Assembly (NCBI GenBank): GCA_045652765.1
Contig: JAZOLG010000031.1
Coordinates: 1-64,000, forward strand
DNA: 64,000 nt
Reading direction: 5' to 3'
Source of the DNA: UBA1231 sp045652765
GTDB taxonomy: Bacteria > Bacillota_I > Bacilli_A > ML615J-28 > CAG-313
Shown: positions 1 to 7,602 of the stretch, in pieces
How positions within the stretch are numbered: position 1 is the stretch's first letter
How the letters are laid out: the number at the start of each line of letters is the position of its first letter
Made by a program: the position numbers and the translations under genes
Notes under the pieces: model-generated
What the model saw: the letters and a program-made list of their open reading frames with translations, nothing else
What the model was told of the DNA's origin: nothing
Database searches by the model: none

Positions 1-363
1 AATAATATAAAAGCACAACATTCAAAAACTGAAACTGATAATATTCCAGTTGTAAATGACTATTGCATAGTTTATTTAAATCCTATTCAAGTATATATCG
101 AACAAACAATGTATATTGTGAAGAAAGGAGAAAAAATATCACTTCCTGATTTTACTTCAGTTAATGAAAATTTTACTGGTTGGGAATTGAATGGTACTAG
201 ATATCAAAATGAAATTACAATAGAAGAAGATTGCATGCTAAATGCAGTATTCGAAGAACCTGTTGAGACAAAGCCTGGAAAAACATGTGGTTCTTTGTTT
301 GGTGGATTGTATTTATTATTGATTCCACTTTGCGCTGTTGTGTTACTTGAAAAGAAACGATAA
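1..363 (+). CDS. C-terminal part of a membrane-anchored surface protein (partial)
   Basis: The frame is open from base 1, so this is the 3' end of a longer gene; the first internal ATG is at 109. About 120 residues are visible. The middle part (VKKGEKISLPDF, then FTGWELNG, then LNAVF) has the pattern of an InlB B-type / Listeria-Bacteroides surface repeat. The end is an acidic/Pro linker, a Cys-Gly-Ser, one hydrophobic segment and a short KKR tail, so the protein is probably anchored in the membrane with its bulk outside. No LPXTG motif is present. A strong terminator follows at once. Function unknown. Confidence 0.7.
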   Translation, partial: NNIKAQHSKTETDNIPVVNDYCIVYLNPIQVYIEQTMYIVKKGEKISLPDFTSVNENFTGWELNGTRYQNEITIEEDCMLNAVFEEPVETKPGKTCGSLFGGLYLLLIPLCAVVLLEKKR

Positions 364-368
364 GATTA

Positions 369-393
369 ATAGCCCCTAATTAGGGGCTATTTT
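369..393 (+). terminator. Rho-independent terminator of the surface-protein gene
   Basis: A 10-bp perfect stem (369-378 with 381-390, core AGCCCC/GGGGCT) is followed by a short T run and lies just after the TAA at 361-363. Confidence 0.8.
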
Positions 394-413
394 AAATTAT
401 ATATACAAAATGC

Positions 414-442
414 TTGCATTAAAAGATGAGTTGTGCTATAAT
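414..442 (+). promoter_or_regulatory. Sigma-A promoter of the tRNA cluster
   Basis: The -35 box TTGCAT (414-419) and -10 box TATAAT (437-442) are 17 bases apart, with an extended -10 TG at 434-435. It lies 20 bases upstream of the first tRNA. Confidence 0.85.
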
Positions 443-461
443 ATTAAAGCATTAAAGAGAA

Positions 462-544
462 GCGGGCGTGGCGGAACTGGCAGACGCGCTAGACTTAGGA
501 TCTAGTTCCTCGGAGTGCAGGTTCGATTCCTGTCGCCCGCACCA
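462..544 (+). tRNA. tRNA-Leu (anticodon TAG)
   Basis: Acceptor arms GCGGGCG/CGCCCGC pair fully. The anticodon stem CTAGA/TCTAG encloses loop CTTAGGA, giving anticodon TAG, which reads CUN Leu codons. A long variable arm (class II) is present and GGTTCGATTCC forms the T arm. The CCA end is encoded (542-544). Confidence 0.97.
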
Positions 545-549
545 TTCAT

Positions 550-625
550 GGTTCCATGGTGTAGTGGTTAACATGCCAGTCTGTCACACTGGAGATCGCG
601 AGTTCAAGTCTCGTTGGGACCGCCA
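550..625 (+). tRNA. tRNA-Asp (anticodon GTC)
   Basis: Acceptor GGTTCCA pairs with TGGGACC (one T-G pair). The anticodon stem CCAGT/ACTGG encloses loop CTGTCAC. T arm GAGTTCAAGTCTC. Discriminator G and encoded CCA (623-625). It is five bases after tRNA-Leu, so cotranscribed. Confidence 0.97.
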
Positions 626-628
626 TTT

Positions 629-705
629 GCGCCCATAGTTCAATTGGATAGAATACTTGACTACGGATCAAGGGGTTAGGGGTTCGAATCCTCTTGGGCG
701 CGCCA
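629..705 (+). tRNA. tRNA-Arg (anticodon ACG)
   Basis: Acceptor GCGCCCA/TGGGCGC. Anticodon stem CTTGA/TCAAG with loop CTACGGA. The ACG anticodon is normally deaminated to ICG by TadA to read CGU/CGC/CGA. Discriminator G and CCA are encoded. Confidence 0.97.
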
Positions 706-735
706 TTAACAATTTAATATATGAATGTACGAAAA

Positions 736-812
736 CGGGAAATAGCTCAGCTTGGTAGAGCGCTTGGTTTGGGACCAAGATGTCGCAGGTTCGAATCCTG
801 TTTTCCCGACCA
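736..812 (+). tRNA. tRNA-Pro (anticodon TGG)
   Basis: Acceptor CGGGAAA/TTTCCCG. Anticodon stem CTTGG/CCAAG with loop TTTGGGA. T arm AGGTTCGAATCCT. CCA encoded at 810-812. Confidence 0.97.
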
Positions 813-819
813 TTTAAAT

Positions 820-893
820 GCGGGTGTAGTTCAACGGCAGAACTTCAGCCTTCCAAGCTGACTACGTGGGTTCGATTCCCATCACCCGCTCCA
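820..893 (+). tRNA. tRNA-Gly (anticodon TCC)
   Basis: Acceptor GCGGGTG/CACCCGC. Anticodon stem TCAGC/GCTGA with loop CTTCCAA. T arm GGGTTCGATTCCC. Discriminator T and encoded CCA (891-893). Last gene of the five-tRNA cluster. Confidence 0.97.
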
Positions 894-909
894 TTTTTTG
901 AAATCTATT

Positions 910-938
910 AGTCTTCAAATATGAAGGCTGATTTTTTT
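910..938 (+). terminator. Terminator of the tRNA cluster
   Basis: An 8-bp stem AGTCTTCA/TGAAGGCT (one G-T pair) with a five-base loop is followed by a run of T. Confidence 0.75.
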
Positions 939-1171
939 ATTTTATAGACTATTACATTAGAAATATAGTGAAATAGTCTTTTTTTTATTCGAATAGAAAC
1001 ATTTAGATTTAAACAATAGGTGATACTGAACACGGACTAGCTATATTAACTTATAGGTTTCTAATGTTTGATTTTGATTAGATTCGAACCTATAAGAGAT
1101 AATGGTAGAAATAAATTGTATTTTAGTGTTTAATATTTAGAAAAGATAAATTTGAATTTGTAGGTGATTTA
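939..1171. other. Gene-free stretch with one bulged inverted repeat
   Basis: I see no coding frame here. The only structure is an inverted repeat at 1050-1096: CTTATAGGTT plus TCTAAT on the left pairs with ATTAGA and AACCTATAAG on the right, with four extra bases (TTCG) on the right arm. No T run follows, so it is not an ordinary terminator. Confidence 0.5.
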
Positions 1172-1354
1172 ATGAATGTACAATTAATTAAATTAACAAA
1201 AGAATATTATTATCAATTAGCAAATATGATTGATGAATGGAAGTTAGATCAAGAAATTAATTCAACTAATCATTCTCCTTAGATTATATTTAAAAATGAT
1301 TACAATGATTATGACTATTATTTAGAAAACTTAGAATTAAGTGAAACTAAATAA
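1172..1354 (+). pseudogene. Broken GNAT-type acetyltransferase fragment
   Basis: An ATG at 1172 after a GGTG ribosome site opens a frame reading like the N-terminus of a Firmicutes GNAT acetyltransferase (helix ending MIDEW). It is stopped by TAG at 1280-1282. The same frame then continues with DYNDYDYYLENLE, which resembles the next piece of that family, until TAA at 1352-1354. The acetyl-CoA-binding core is missing. Remaining sequence to 1460 is featureless apart from a weak CCC/GGG hairpin near 1363-1382. The family call rests on pattern memory only. Confidence 0.55.
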
Positions 1355-1460
1355 GGTAATGTCCCTAATTCGGGTTTTTATGCTTGATATTAATACAAGT
1401 GATTGTTAATAGTGAATAGCATGATATTATAAATTTTTTTATAAAAATATTACAGAACAT

Positions 1461-1491
1461 AAAAAAAAGTAGTTAAAGAGTATTTAACTAC
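1461..1491 (-). terminator. Terminator of the ROK kinase gene
   Basis: Read on the minus strand, GTAGTTAAA pairs with TTTAACTAC around a five-base loop and is followed by eight T. The stem overlaps the TAG stop of the kinase. Confidence 0.8.
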
Positions 1492-2438
1492 ATTTTATGT
1501 TTAGAACACATTGCGTAACCACCATATATCCCTGCGTCGTTTTTGAGTGAAGAAATCATAAGTTCAACGCGTGCATTCCATTGTCCACCATAAATCATTT
1601 TTTCTAATCTTTGTTGAAGCGGCTCCATTAATACATCACCTCTATGACTAATTCCTCCACCTAATATTATGGCATCTGGTCTAAAAATATTAGCTAGGTT
1701 AGTGAGGCCATCGGCTAAGTCTTCGATGTATTGTTCAAAAATAATGCTTGCTACCTTGTCTTTTTGTTCAAGAGCCTCGAAAAAAGCAATTCCATTAAGC
1801 TTTTCAGGGCTTTTAGCGATTTCCCAAAGAATACTAGTTGGGTTATTTATCATGGCAACACGGGCATTTCTAATTAGGGCAGTAGCTGATGCATATGTTT
1901 CAAAGCAACCACGTCTTCCACAGCTACATAAGTGACCATTTGTTGAAATAACCATATGACCAATTTCTGCTCCTGCACCATTTTTCCCTTCTAACATTTT
2001 TCCATCAATAATTATACCACCACCAACACCAGTACCTAGTGTTACAAATACAATGTTTTGCATTTCTTTGCCTTTACCAAAGTGATATTCACCAAGTGCT
2101 GCAACGTTAGCATCATTAGATATGCGAATATAAGTATTGATTTTTTCTTTAAGTTTACCAACAATATCAAAATTGTGTGCAATTAAATTGTTTGAATATA
2201 CCACAATTCCACTTTCACCATCAACATGACCTGGGAATCCTATCCCGATTCCTTTTAGTAAGTTTAAAGATAAGTTATTTTCTTTAAATAGTGAAACAAT
2301 ATTGTCGTATATATCATCGACTAAGTATTCAACGGTACGAGTTGGAAAGTTAATTTTTTCAATAAGATTATCACATTCATCAAATAATCCCATTTTAACA
2401 GCTGTTCCACCAACATCTAATCCTAAATAGTAATTCAT
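1488..2438 (-). CDS. glcK: ROK-family glucokinase
   Basis: A 316-residue cytoplasmic sugar kinase, most likely phosphorylating glucose with ATP. Visible motifs are the N-terminal phosphate loop DVGGTAVKMG, catalytic Asp109 in SNDANVAALGE, the ATP-site glycine run GTGVGGG, and the ROK zinc site His161 with Cys171, Cys173 and Cys178 (CSCGRRGCFE). Start ATG follows an AAAGGAT ribosome site. It is transcribed alone from its own promoter. Given the glycogen genes further along, it may feed glucose into glucose-6-phosphate. A fructokinase or N-acetylmannosamine kinase role cannot be ruled out from sequence. Confidence 0.88.
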   Translation of the reverse strand: MNYYLGLDVGGTAVKMGLFDECDNLIEKINFPTRTVEYLVDDIYDNIVSLFKENNLSLNLLKGIGIGFPGHVDGESGIVVYSNNLIAHNFDIVGKLKEKINTYIRISNDANVAALGEYHFGKGKEMQNIVFVTLGTGVGGGIIIDGKMLEGKNGAGAEIGHMVISTNGHLCSCGRRGCFETYASATALIRNARVAMINNPTSILWEIAKSPEKLNGIAFFEALEQKDKVASIIFEQYIEDLADGLTNLANIFRPDAIILGGGISHRGDVLMEPLQQRLEKMIYGGQWNARVELMISSLKNDAGIYGGYAMCSKHKM

Positions 2439-2468
2439 AAAATCATCCTTTCCCTTTACTTTACATTA

Positions 2469-2497
2469 AGTATACCATACATATAAAATTTATTCAA
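2469..2497 (-). promoter_or_regulatory. Sigma-A promoter of glcK
   Basis: On the minus strand TTGAAT (2492-2497) and TATACT (2469-2474) are 17 bases apart. Confidence 0.75.
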
Positions 2498-2542
2498 AAA
2501 AATTAGTAAATAATACGTTTAGTAGATTTTTTTTGTCAAATT

Positions 2543-2551
2543 TGATATAAT
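2543..2551 (+). promoter_or_regulatory. Extended -10 promoter of the Cys-motif gene
   Basis: TGATATAAT matches the extended -10 consensus; no good -35 is visible. The predicted start leaves a leader of only about 13 bases holding the GAGGTG ribosome site. Confidence 0.55.
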
Positions 2552-2571
2552 ATTGTCATGAGGTGAATAAT

Positions 2572-3033
2572 ATGACAAGAGCGGAAAAAGCTAGAGAATT
2601 ATTTGAAAGTGGTTATGCATGTAGTCAAGCAGTGGCATTAGCATTTCAAGATTTAACCAATGTATCAAAAGAAGACATTATTAAATTAACACTTCCTCTA
2701 GGTGGAGGGCTAGGAAGACTTCGATTAACTTGTGGAGCTGTAAGTGGAATGGCAGTTATCGCAGGCGCAATACTTGCAGGTTCGGATAATACTACTGAAA
2801 ATAAATTAAAAATTTACGAAGTTACGCGTGAACTCGTTGAAAGATTCAAAGAAAATCAAAAGACAATCATTTGTGCTGAACTTCTTGAAAATCCAGGATT
2901 ATTAGTTGAAATTGGTGGCAAGCCTGAAGCACGAACAAAAGAATATTATGAAAAAAGACCTTGTAGTTTAATCGTTTATAATGCTGCCAAAATATTAGAA
3001 AACTATTTATATGAAGAAGGAATTATTCAATAA
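2572..3033 (+). CDS. C_GCAxxG_C_C family protein
   Basis: A 153-residue protein of the conserved four-cysteine family, thought to be a small redox or metal protein of unknown role. Cys17 (GYACSQA), Cys54 (TCGAVSGM, the GCAxxG-like block), Cys101 and Cys131 are all present. A glycine-rich block LGGGLGRL precedes the second Cys. I chose ATG 2572 over GTG 2563 because GAGGTG at 2560-2565 is a good ribosome site for 2572 and would overlap the GTG. No membrane segment. It stands alone between the divergent kinase and the degV pair. Confidence 0.8.
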   Translation: MTRAEKARELFESGYACSQAVALAFQDLTNVSKEDIIKLTLPLGGGLGRLRLTCGAVSGMAVIAGAILAGSDNTTENKLKIYEVTRELVERFKENQKTIICAELLENPGLLVEIGGKPEARTKEYYEKRPCSLIVYNAAKILENYLYEEGIIQ

Positions 3034-3055
3034 TTATTGAAAGAAAATATAATTT

Positions 3056-3084
3056 TTGACAAAAACCATAATTTATGGTATACT
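3056..3084 (+). promoter_or_regulatory. Sigma-A promoter of the degV pair
   Basis: A consensus TTGACA (3056-3061) and TATACT (3079-3084) are separated by 17 bases. Confidence 0.85.
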
Positions 3085-3116
3085 TGTGTATATTAAATTT
3101 GACAGTGGAGGATAAA

Positions 3117-3956
3117 ATGGCTGTAAAGTTATTAATTGATTCAGCATCAGATATAACAAAACAAGAAGCAGAAGAGCTTGGTATGTATTTTATATCTGAA
3201 ATAATTACATTTGGAACTAAAGATTATCTTGATGGTGATGAACTATTAGCTAGTGATTTTTATAGTATGTTGGAATCTTTAGAATATCCAAAAACAAGTC
3301 AAATTGTTCCAGCAAGATTTAAAAATGAGTTTAAAAGATTAACTGAAGATGGCAGCGAATTAGTTGTAATTACGATGTCTTCTAAGCTATCTGGTACTTA
3401 TTTGAGTGCGTTAAATGCTAAACAATCATTCGATAATGTTTATGTAGTAGATAGCCTAAATGCTTCGCTTGGTGAGAGATTGTTATGTCTTCGAGCAAAA
3501 CAATTAATTGATCAAGGACTAACAGCTAAAGAAGTTTATGATAAACTTGAAATTGAAAAATATCAAGTAAATTTTCTTGCTGTTATTAATACTTTAGAAT
3601 ATTTGAAAAAAGGTGGAAGAGTTTCATCGGCCGCAGCTTTTGCCGGTGAATTATTATCAATTAAACCAGTGATATCAGTAATTGATGGTTCAGTTGTTAT
3701 AATAGGTAAGCCGGTTGGAATAAAAAAAGCATGTAAATTTGTAAATAATCAAATTGCGAAAATTGGTGGGATAAATATAAATATGCCATATGGCGTTATT
3801 TATTCAGGAAATGAAGATTCAATTCTTCAAAAGTTTTTAAAAGAAAATGGTGAAATCTTTATTCGAGGGGGAGAATTAAAAAAATATGTTCTTGGTAGTA
3901 CAATAGGTTCACATGTTGGACCAGGAGCATTTGGTGTAGCGTTTTTTGATAAATAG
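3117..3956 (+). CDS. DegV family fatty-acid-binding protein
   Basis: A 279-residue protein of the DegV/FakB family. Family members bind a fatty acid and present it to the kinase FakA for phospholipid synthesis. Visible are the N-terminal strand KLLIDSASDITKQEAEE, the SSKLSGTYLSA loop, and the LEYLKKGGRVS block of the lipid pocket. The ATG at 3117 follows GGAGGATAAA; a start further upstream would lie at the promoter. The second copy follows 17 bases downstream in the same operon. No FakA gene is in the window. Confidence 0.85.
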   Translation: MAVKLLIDSASDITKQEAEELGMYFISEIITFGTKDYLDGDELLASDFYSMLESLEYPKTSQIVPARFKNEFKRLTEDGSELVVITMSSKLSGTYLSALNAKQSFDNVYVVDSLNASLGERLLCLRAKQLIDQGLTAKEVYDKLEIEKYQVNFLAVINTLEYLKKGGRVSSAAAFAGELLSIKPVISVIDGSVVIIGKPVGIKKACKFVNNQIAKIGGININMPYGVIYSGNEDSILQKFLKENGEIFIRGGELKKYVLGSTIGSHVGPGAFGVAFFDK

Positions 3957-3973
3957 AAATAGAGGAGAAAGTT

Positions 3974-4846
3974 ATGAAAATAAAAGTATCTGCTGATACA
4001 TCATGTTTAATTGATAGAGGTGTATTAGTAAAGAATAATGTAAGCGTATTTCCACTCAATGTTATTATTGAGGGTACTGAATATTTAGATGGTGTAACAA
4101 TCGATCAAGATAAACTAAGAGAAGAAATGCTAGAAAATAAAATAGTTAAAACATCAACTCCACCACTTGGACAAGTTATTAATTATTTCGAAGAATTATT
4201 TGAACAAGGATATGATAAAATTATTCATTTTACAATTTCAAGTAAATTATCTTCAATGTACGATTTATTTTGTAATGTATCAAAAAATTATTTTGATGAC
4301 AAAATTATTGTAATAGATTCTTATGCCTTATGTTCAATAATGTTAGCTCAAGTTTTGTATACAGTAGAATCTTTAGAAAATGGTGTTGAACTAGATGAAA
4401 TTTTAAATAATGTTGAGAAAAGAAAAACAGATTACTACGTGACTTTTGTGCCGAAAAATTTAACAGCCTTGAAAAATGGCGGACGTATTTCTCCAGCACT
4501 TGCAATGATTGGGAATACAATTGGCTTAAAACCGGTAATTGCATTAAGAGATGGTGAACTTGTTAAAGATACAACTACTAGAAATATGCAAAAAGCAATT
4601 CATGAAAGAATAGATTTAGTTCAAGAAAAATATCCAGCTGATCAATATGATTATATGATTGTAGCTTTTGATGCTAATGAATCTATAGTTGAAAAAATTA
4701 TGAGTTATATAGATTCTTTGAATGAATCTGGTAAAGTTTTAAGAGGATTAATTCCAATTAATGTTTGTGCACATTGTGGGCCTGGAACAATTGGTTTTAT
4801 CGCAACTCCTAAAATTAATGGTAAATCATTAAGAGAATACATGTAA
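3974..4846 (+). CDS. DegV family fatty-acid-binding protein, second copy
   Basis: A 290-residue paralogue of the preceding gene, with an AGGAGAAA ribosome site. It has the same landmarks: VSADTSCLID near the start, SSKLSSMYD, LKNGGRISPA, and the HCGPGTIGF end block. Tandem FakB-like proteins often differ in fatty-acid preference (saturated or unsaturated). That division of labour is inference here. The operon ends in the terminator at 4845-4878. Confidence 0.85.
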   Translation: MKIKVSADTSCLIDRGVLVKNNVSVFPLNVIIEGTEYLDGVTIDQDKLREEMLENKIVKTSTPPLGQVINYFEELFEQGYDKIIHFTISSKLSSMYDLFCNVSKNYFDDKIIVIDSYALCSIMLAQVLYTVESLENGVELDEILNNVEKRKTDYYVTFVPKNLTALKNGGRISPALAMIGNTIGLKPVIALRDGELVKDTTTRNMQKAIHERIDLVQEKYPADQYDYMIVAFDANESIVEKIMSYIDSLNESGKVLRGLIPINVCAHCGPGTIGFIATPKINGKSLREYM

Positions 4847-4878
4847 AAAAAAGCATTTCCTAGAGAAATGCTTTTTTT
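4845..4878. terminator. Bidirectional terminator between degV2 and DUF975 gene
   Basis: GCATTTC/GAAATGC with a five-base loop is flanked by an A run on the left and a T run on the right, so it can end both convergent transcripts. Confidence 0.85.
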
Positions 4879-5518
4879 AATATGTATTATTTAAAAAAGA
4901 GTTGTCATTGTATCTTGAACTTATGAAATTATTAATATCTTCATGTTGAATTAAGTCATCATAGAATGCAGCAATTGATGCTTCAAAATAAGGAACAACT
5001 AAGATTAATAGAATACCACAAGTTAATATACATAGAAAATACCAACCAATAAAACTGCAAAATAAACAGAAAAGTCTAAATTTATTTCCTTTCATTAATT
5101 TTTCAGAATATTTTCTAGCTTCCTTTTGAGTCATATTAGGGTTGTCTGCTAAGATATAAGTACTCATGCTATATGCAAATGCTTTAATGATACCAGGAAT
5201 AATAAATAATAGTGACCATAGTGCAATAAAGATACTATTTAATAAATATAGAAGAAATGTTTCAATAAAATTATTAAATCCATCAAAAAGAGATGATATT
5301 TTCAAATACTCTTTTCTAATTAATCCGATCGATATTACTGCTAATCCATACGAAATAGGTCCATTAATAGCAGCTGATGCTAAAATACCAACAGCGGGAA
5401 TACTAGATACAGCTCCACATATTAGTCCTGCTAGTAATAAGGTTCCAATCATAAAACCCCAATTTCCACTTAATGCATGCCATGCGATGTTGCGATAATC
5501 TTTTGATACTAGTCTCAT
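4877..5518 (-). CDS. DUF975 family integral membrane protein
   Basis: A 213-residue membrane protein with about five hydrophobic segments, beginning with the amphipathic stretch MRLVSKDYRNIAWHALSG and followed by SAINGPISYGLA-type text. It matches the DUF975 family in length and layout: a cytoplasmic loop between the central helices (MTQKEARKYSEKLMKG) is typical. Function of the family is unknown. Single-gene unit with its own consensus promoter and an AGGAGGT ribosome site. Confidence 0.75.
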   Translation of the reverse strand: MRLVSKDYRNIAWHALSGNWGFMIGTLLLAGLICGAVSSIPAVGILASAAINGPISYGLAVISIGLIRKEYLKISSLFDGFNNFIETFLLYLLNSIFIALWSLLFIIPGIIKAFAYSMSTYILADNPNMTQKEARKYSEKLMKGNKFRLFCLFCSFIGWYFLCILTCGILLILVVPYFEASIAAFYDDLIQHEDINNFISSRYNDNSFLNNTY

Positions 5519-5545
5519 AACTACCTCCTATATTGTTTTTTGTAA

Positions 5546-5574
5546 ATTATACTATAAAATATTACAAATGTCAA
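5546..5574 (-). promoter_or_regulatory. Sigma-A promoter of the DUF975 gene
   Basis: Minus-strand TTGACA (5569-5574) and TATAAT (5546-5551), both perfect, are 17 bases apart. Confidence 0.88.
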
Positions 5575-5593
5575 AAATAAATTATTAAATATG

Positions 5594-5622
5594 TTGTAGA
5601 AAATCCTAAAAATTGATATAAT
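5594..5622 (+). promoter_or_regulatory. Sigma-A promoter of the T-box / met operon
   Basis: TTGTAG (5594-5599) and TATAAT (5617-5622) with 17-base spacing; TG at 5614-5615 extends the -10. Confidence 0.8.
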
Positions 5623-5631
5623 TTCAGTAAT

Positions 5632-5890
5632 AAAAAAAGACATTGAAGAGAATAGTAACATAATGCAAAATTATAGAGAGTTTACGTATGGTGGAAGTAA
5701 ATATGGAGCTTTATGTGAAGATGGCCTCGGAGTCGCGCTGCTGAATATTTAGGTAGTGACGGGAATCGCCCGTTAAAGCGGTAGAGTATGGTTGTACTCG
5801 GTAAGGCAAATATAGTGATGTATTTGTGAATTAAGGTGGTAACACGTGACAAAGTCTCGTCCTTTTATATAAAAGGGACGAGTTTTTTTA
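5632..5890 (+). promoter_or_regulatory. T-box riboswitch leader, probably methionine-specific
   Basis: The leader carries the conserved T-box AAGGTGGTAACACG at 5833-5846, whose bulge pairs with the uncharged tRNA end. Upstream are stem I landmarks (AGAGAG near 5675, GGTGGAAG distal-loop text). Downstream is a terminator hairpin (5856-5889). Two ATG triplets near the base of stem I, at 5713-5715 and 5721-5723, are candidate specifier codons, and both read Met. Uncharged tRNA-Met should favour the antiterminator and switch on the metNIQ genes. The Met assignment rests on these codons plus the downstream genes. Confidence 0.92.
5856..5889 (+). terminator. T-box regulated terminator
   Basis: CTCGTCC near 5856-5862 pairs with GGGACGAG ending at 5882, followed by seven T. 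The left arm lies just after the T-box sequence, as expected for competition with the antiterminator. Confidence 0.88.
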
Positions 5891-5902
5891 TGGAGGAAAA
5901 GT

Positions 5903-6892
5903 ATGATAAAAATTGTAAATTTAGATAAAATTTATACGAGTTCTAAAGGAAATACGATTGCTTTAAAAAATATTAATTTACAAATTAATGATGGTGAAAT
6001 ATTTGGTATAATAGGATTATCTGGAGCTGGTAAATCGACTTTAATTCGTTGTATAAACTTATTAGAAAAACCAACTAACGGTGAAATATACATTAATGAT
6101 GTTGACATTACAAAAGTTTCAAAAAAAGAATTATTGAAAATGCGTACAAAAATAGGAATGATATTTCAAAACTTTAATTTGTTAGAACAAAAAAATGTTT
6201 TACAAAATGTATTGTTTCCTTTAGAAATTAGTAAGGTTGATAAAAAGATAGCCAAAGAAAAAGCTATGGAACTGATTAAACTAGTTGGACTTGAAGAAAA
6301 AATCGACAAATATCCTTCTCAACTTAGTGGTGGAGAAAAACAAAGAGTAGCGATTGCGAGAGCTTTAACTACTAACCCGGATGTAATTTTATCAGATGAA
6401 GCAACAAGTGCTTTAGATCCTAATACTACACAAACAATTTTAGAGTTATTAAAGAAAATTAATCGTGAATATGGTATAACTATAATAGTAATAACTCATG
6501 AAATGAAAGTAATTGAACAATTATGTGATCGAGTTGCGATAATCGATAAGAGTAATATTGGAGAAATAGGTAATGTAGAGGATGTATTTGCAAGCCCTAA
6601 GACAGAAATAGGTAAAGAGTTAATTTTTGGTAATGCCAAAATTGTTGATAAAATTGTTAATAAAGAGAAGATAAGATTAATATTTGACAATGTTTCTTCT
6701 TATGAACCAATTGTTTCAAATATGATCTTACAATGTAATACGCCAGTTAATATTTTAGATGCTCAAATAAATGATTATGATGGCAGAGTAACTGGAGAAA
6801 TGTTAATTCAAATTACTGATGATATTAAAGGAAAACAAAAGATTATTGCATATTTGAATGAACATAAAATAGAATATAAGGAGGAAGTATAA
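5903..6892 (+). CDS. metN: Methionine ABC transporter ATPase
   Basis: A 329-residue ATPase of the D/L-methionine importer. Walker A GLSGAGKST, signature LSGGEKQRVAIARAL, Walker B VILSDEATSALD and the switch histidine (ITHE) are intact. The C-terminal ~75 residues form the NIL domain, which in MetN binds methionine and inhibits transport when the cell is replete. Start ATG has a GGAGGAAA site just after the T-box terminator. It overlaps metI by one base (TAATG), so the two are translationally coupled. Confidence 0.93.
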   Translation: MIKIVNLDKIYTSSKGNTIALKNINLQINDGEIFGIIGLSGAGKSTLIRCINLLEKPTNGEIYINDVDITKVSKKELLKMRTKIGMIFQNFNLLEQKNVLQNVLFPLEISKVDKKIAKEKAMELIKLVGLEEKIDKYPSQLSGGEKQRVAIARALTTNPDVILSDEATSALDPNTTQTILELLKKINREYGITIIVITHEMKVIEQLCDRVAIIDKSNIGEIGNVEDVFASPKTEIGKELIFGNAKIVDKIVNKEKIRLIFDNVSSYEPIVSNMILQCNTPVNILDAQINDYDGRVTGEMLIQITDDIKGKQKIIAYLNEHKIEYKEEV

Positions 6893-7593
6893 TGGATAAG
6901 AAATTATTTTGTGATGAAAATATCCAAGGATTGCTTGATATTTGGCGCGATAAGACATTATTGGAAGCTACAATAGTTACTATTTATATGACAATAATAT
7001 CTACAATTGTCGCTTATATAATTGGATTAGTACTTGGTATTATTCTTTATACTACTTCTAAAAAAGGTATTCGACCAATGCCTATTTTGAATAAAATTCT
7101 AGGTTTTATAATTAATATTTTACGAAGTGTTCCTTTTATTATTTTAATAGTTGCGTTAATGCCATTAAATTTTATGCTTTTAGGGAATGCAATTGGTAAT
7201 GCTCCTATGATAGTATCATTGATTATTGCATCTGCACCCTATATTGCTCGTGTTGTTGAACAAAGTTTAAACGAAGTAAATCGTGGAGTAATAGAAGCGG
7301 CAGAGGCCATGGGTGCGAATACACTACAAATTATTTGGAAAGTTTTATTGCCTGAGGCTAAACCTAGTTTAATTAATGGATTTATTATTTGTATAGTTAC
7401 TATTATAAGTTACACAGCAATGGCTGGAACTATTGGTGCTGATGGACTTGGTCCAGTAGCCATTTATGAAGGTAAGAATAATTATAATTTCTTGATTGTT
7501 TGGATATGTATAATAATTTTAGTTGCAATAGTTCAAATAATTCAAGAAAGTGGAACGTTTATATCAAAGAAAATTGATAAAAGAATAAGATAA
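6892..7593 (+). CDS. metI: Methionine ABC transporter permease
   Basis: A 233-residue inner-membrane permease with about five transmembrane segments and the binding-protein-dependent transport EAA loop (EAAEAMGANTLQIIWKVLLP), where it docks with MetN. Length and order fit the MetI family. It starts inside the metN stop codon, behind AAGGAGGAAG, and metQ follows nine bases later. Confidence 0.93.
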   Translation: MDKKLFCDENIQGLLDIWRDKTLLEATIVTIYMTIISTIVAYIIGLVLGIILYTTSKKGIRPMPILNKILGFIINILRSVPFIILIVALMPLNFMLLGNAIGNAPMIVSLIIASAPYIARVVEQSLNEVNRGVIEAAEAMGANTLQIIWKVLLPEAKPSLINGFIICIVTIISYTAMAGTIGADGLGPVAIYEGKNNYNFLIVWICIIILVAIVQIIQESGTFISKKIDKRIR

Positions 7594-7602
7594 GGAGAAA
7601 AT

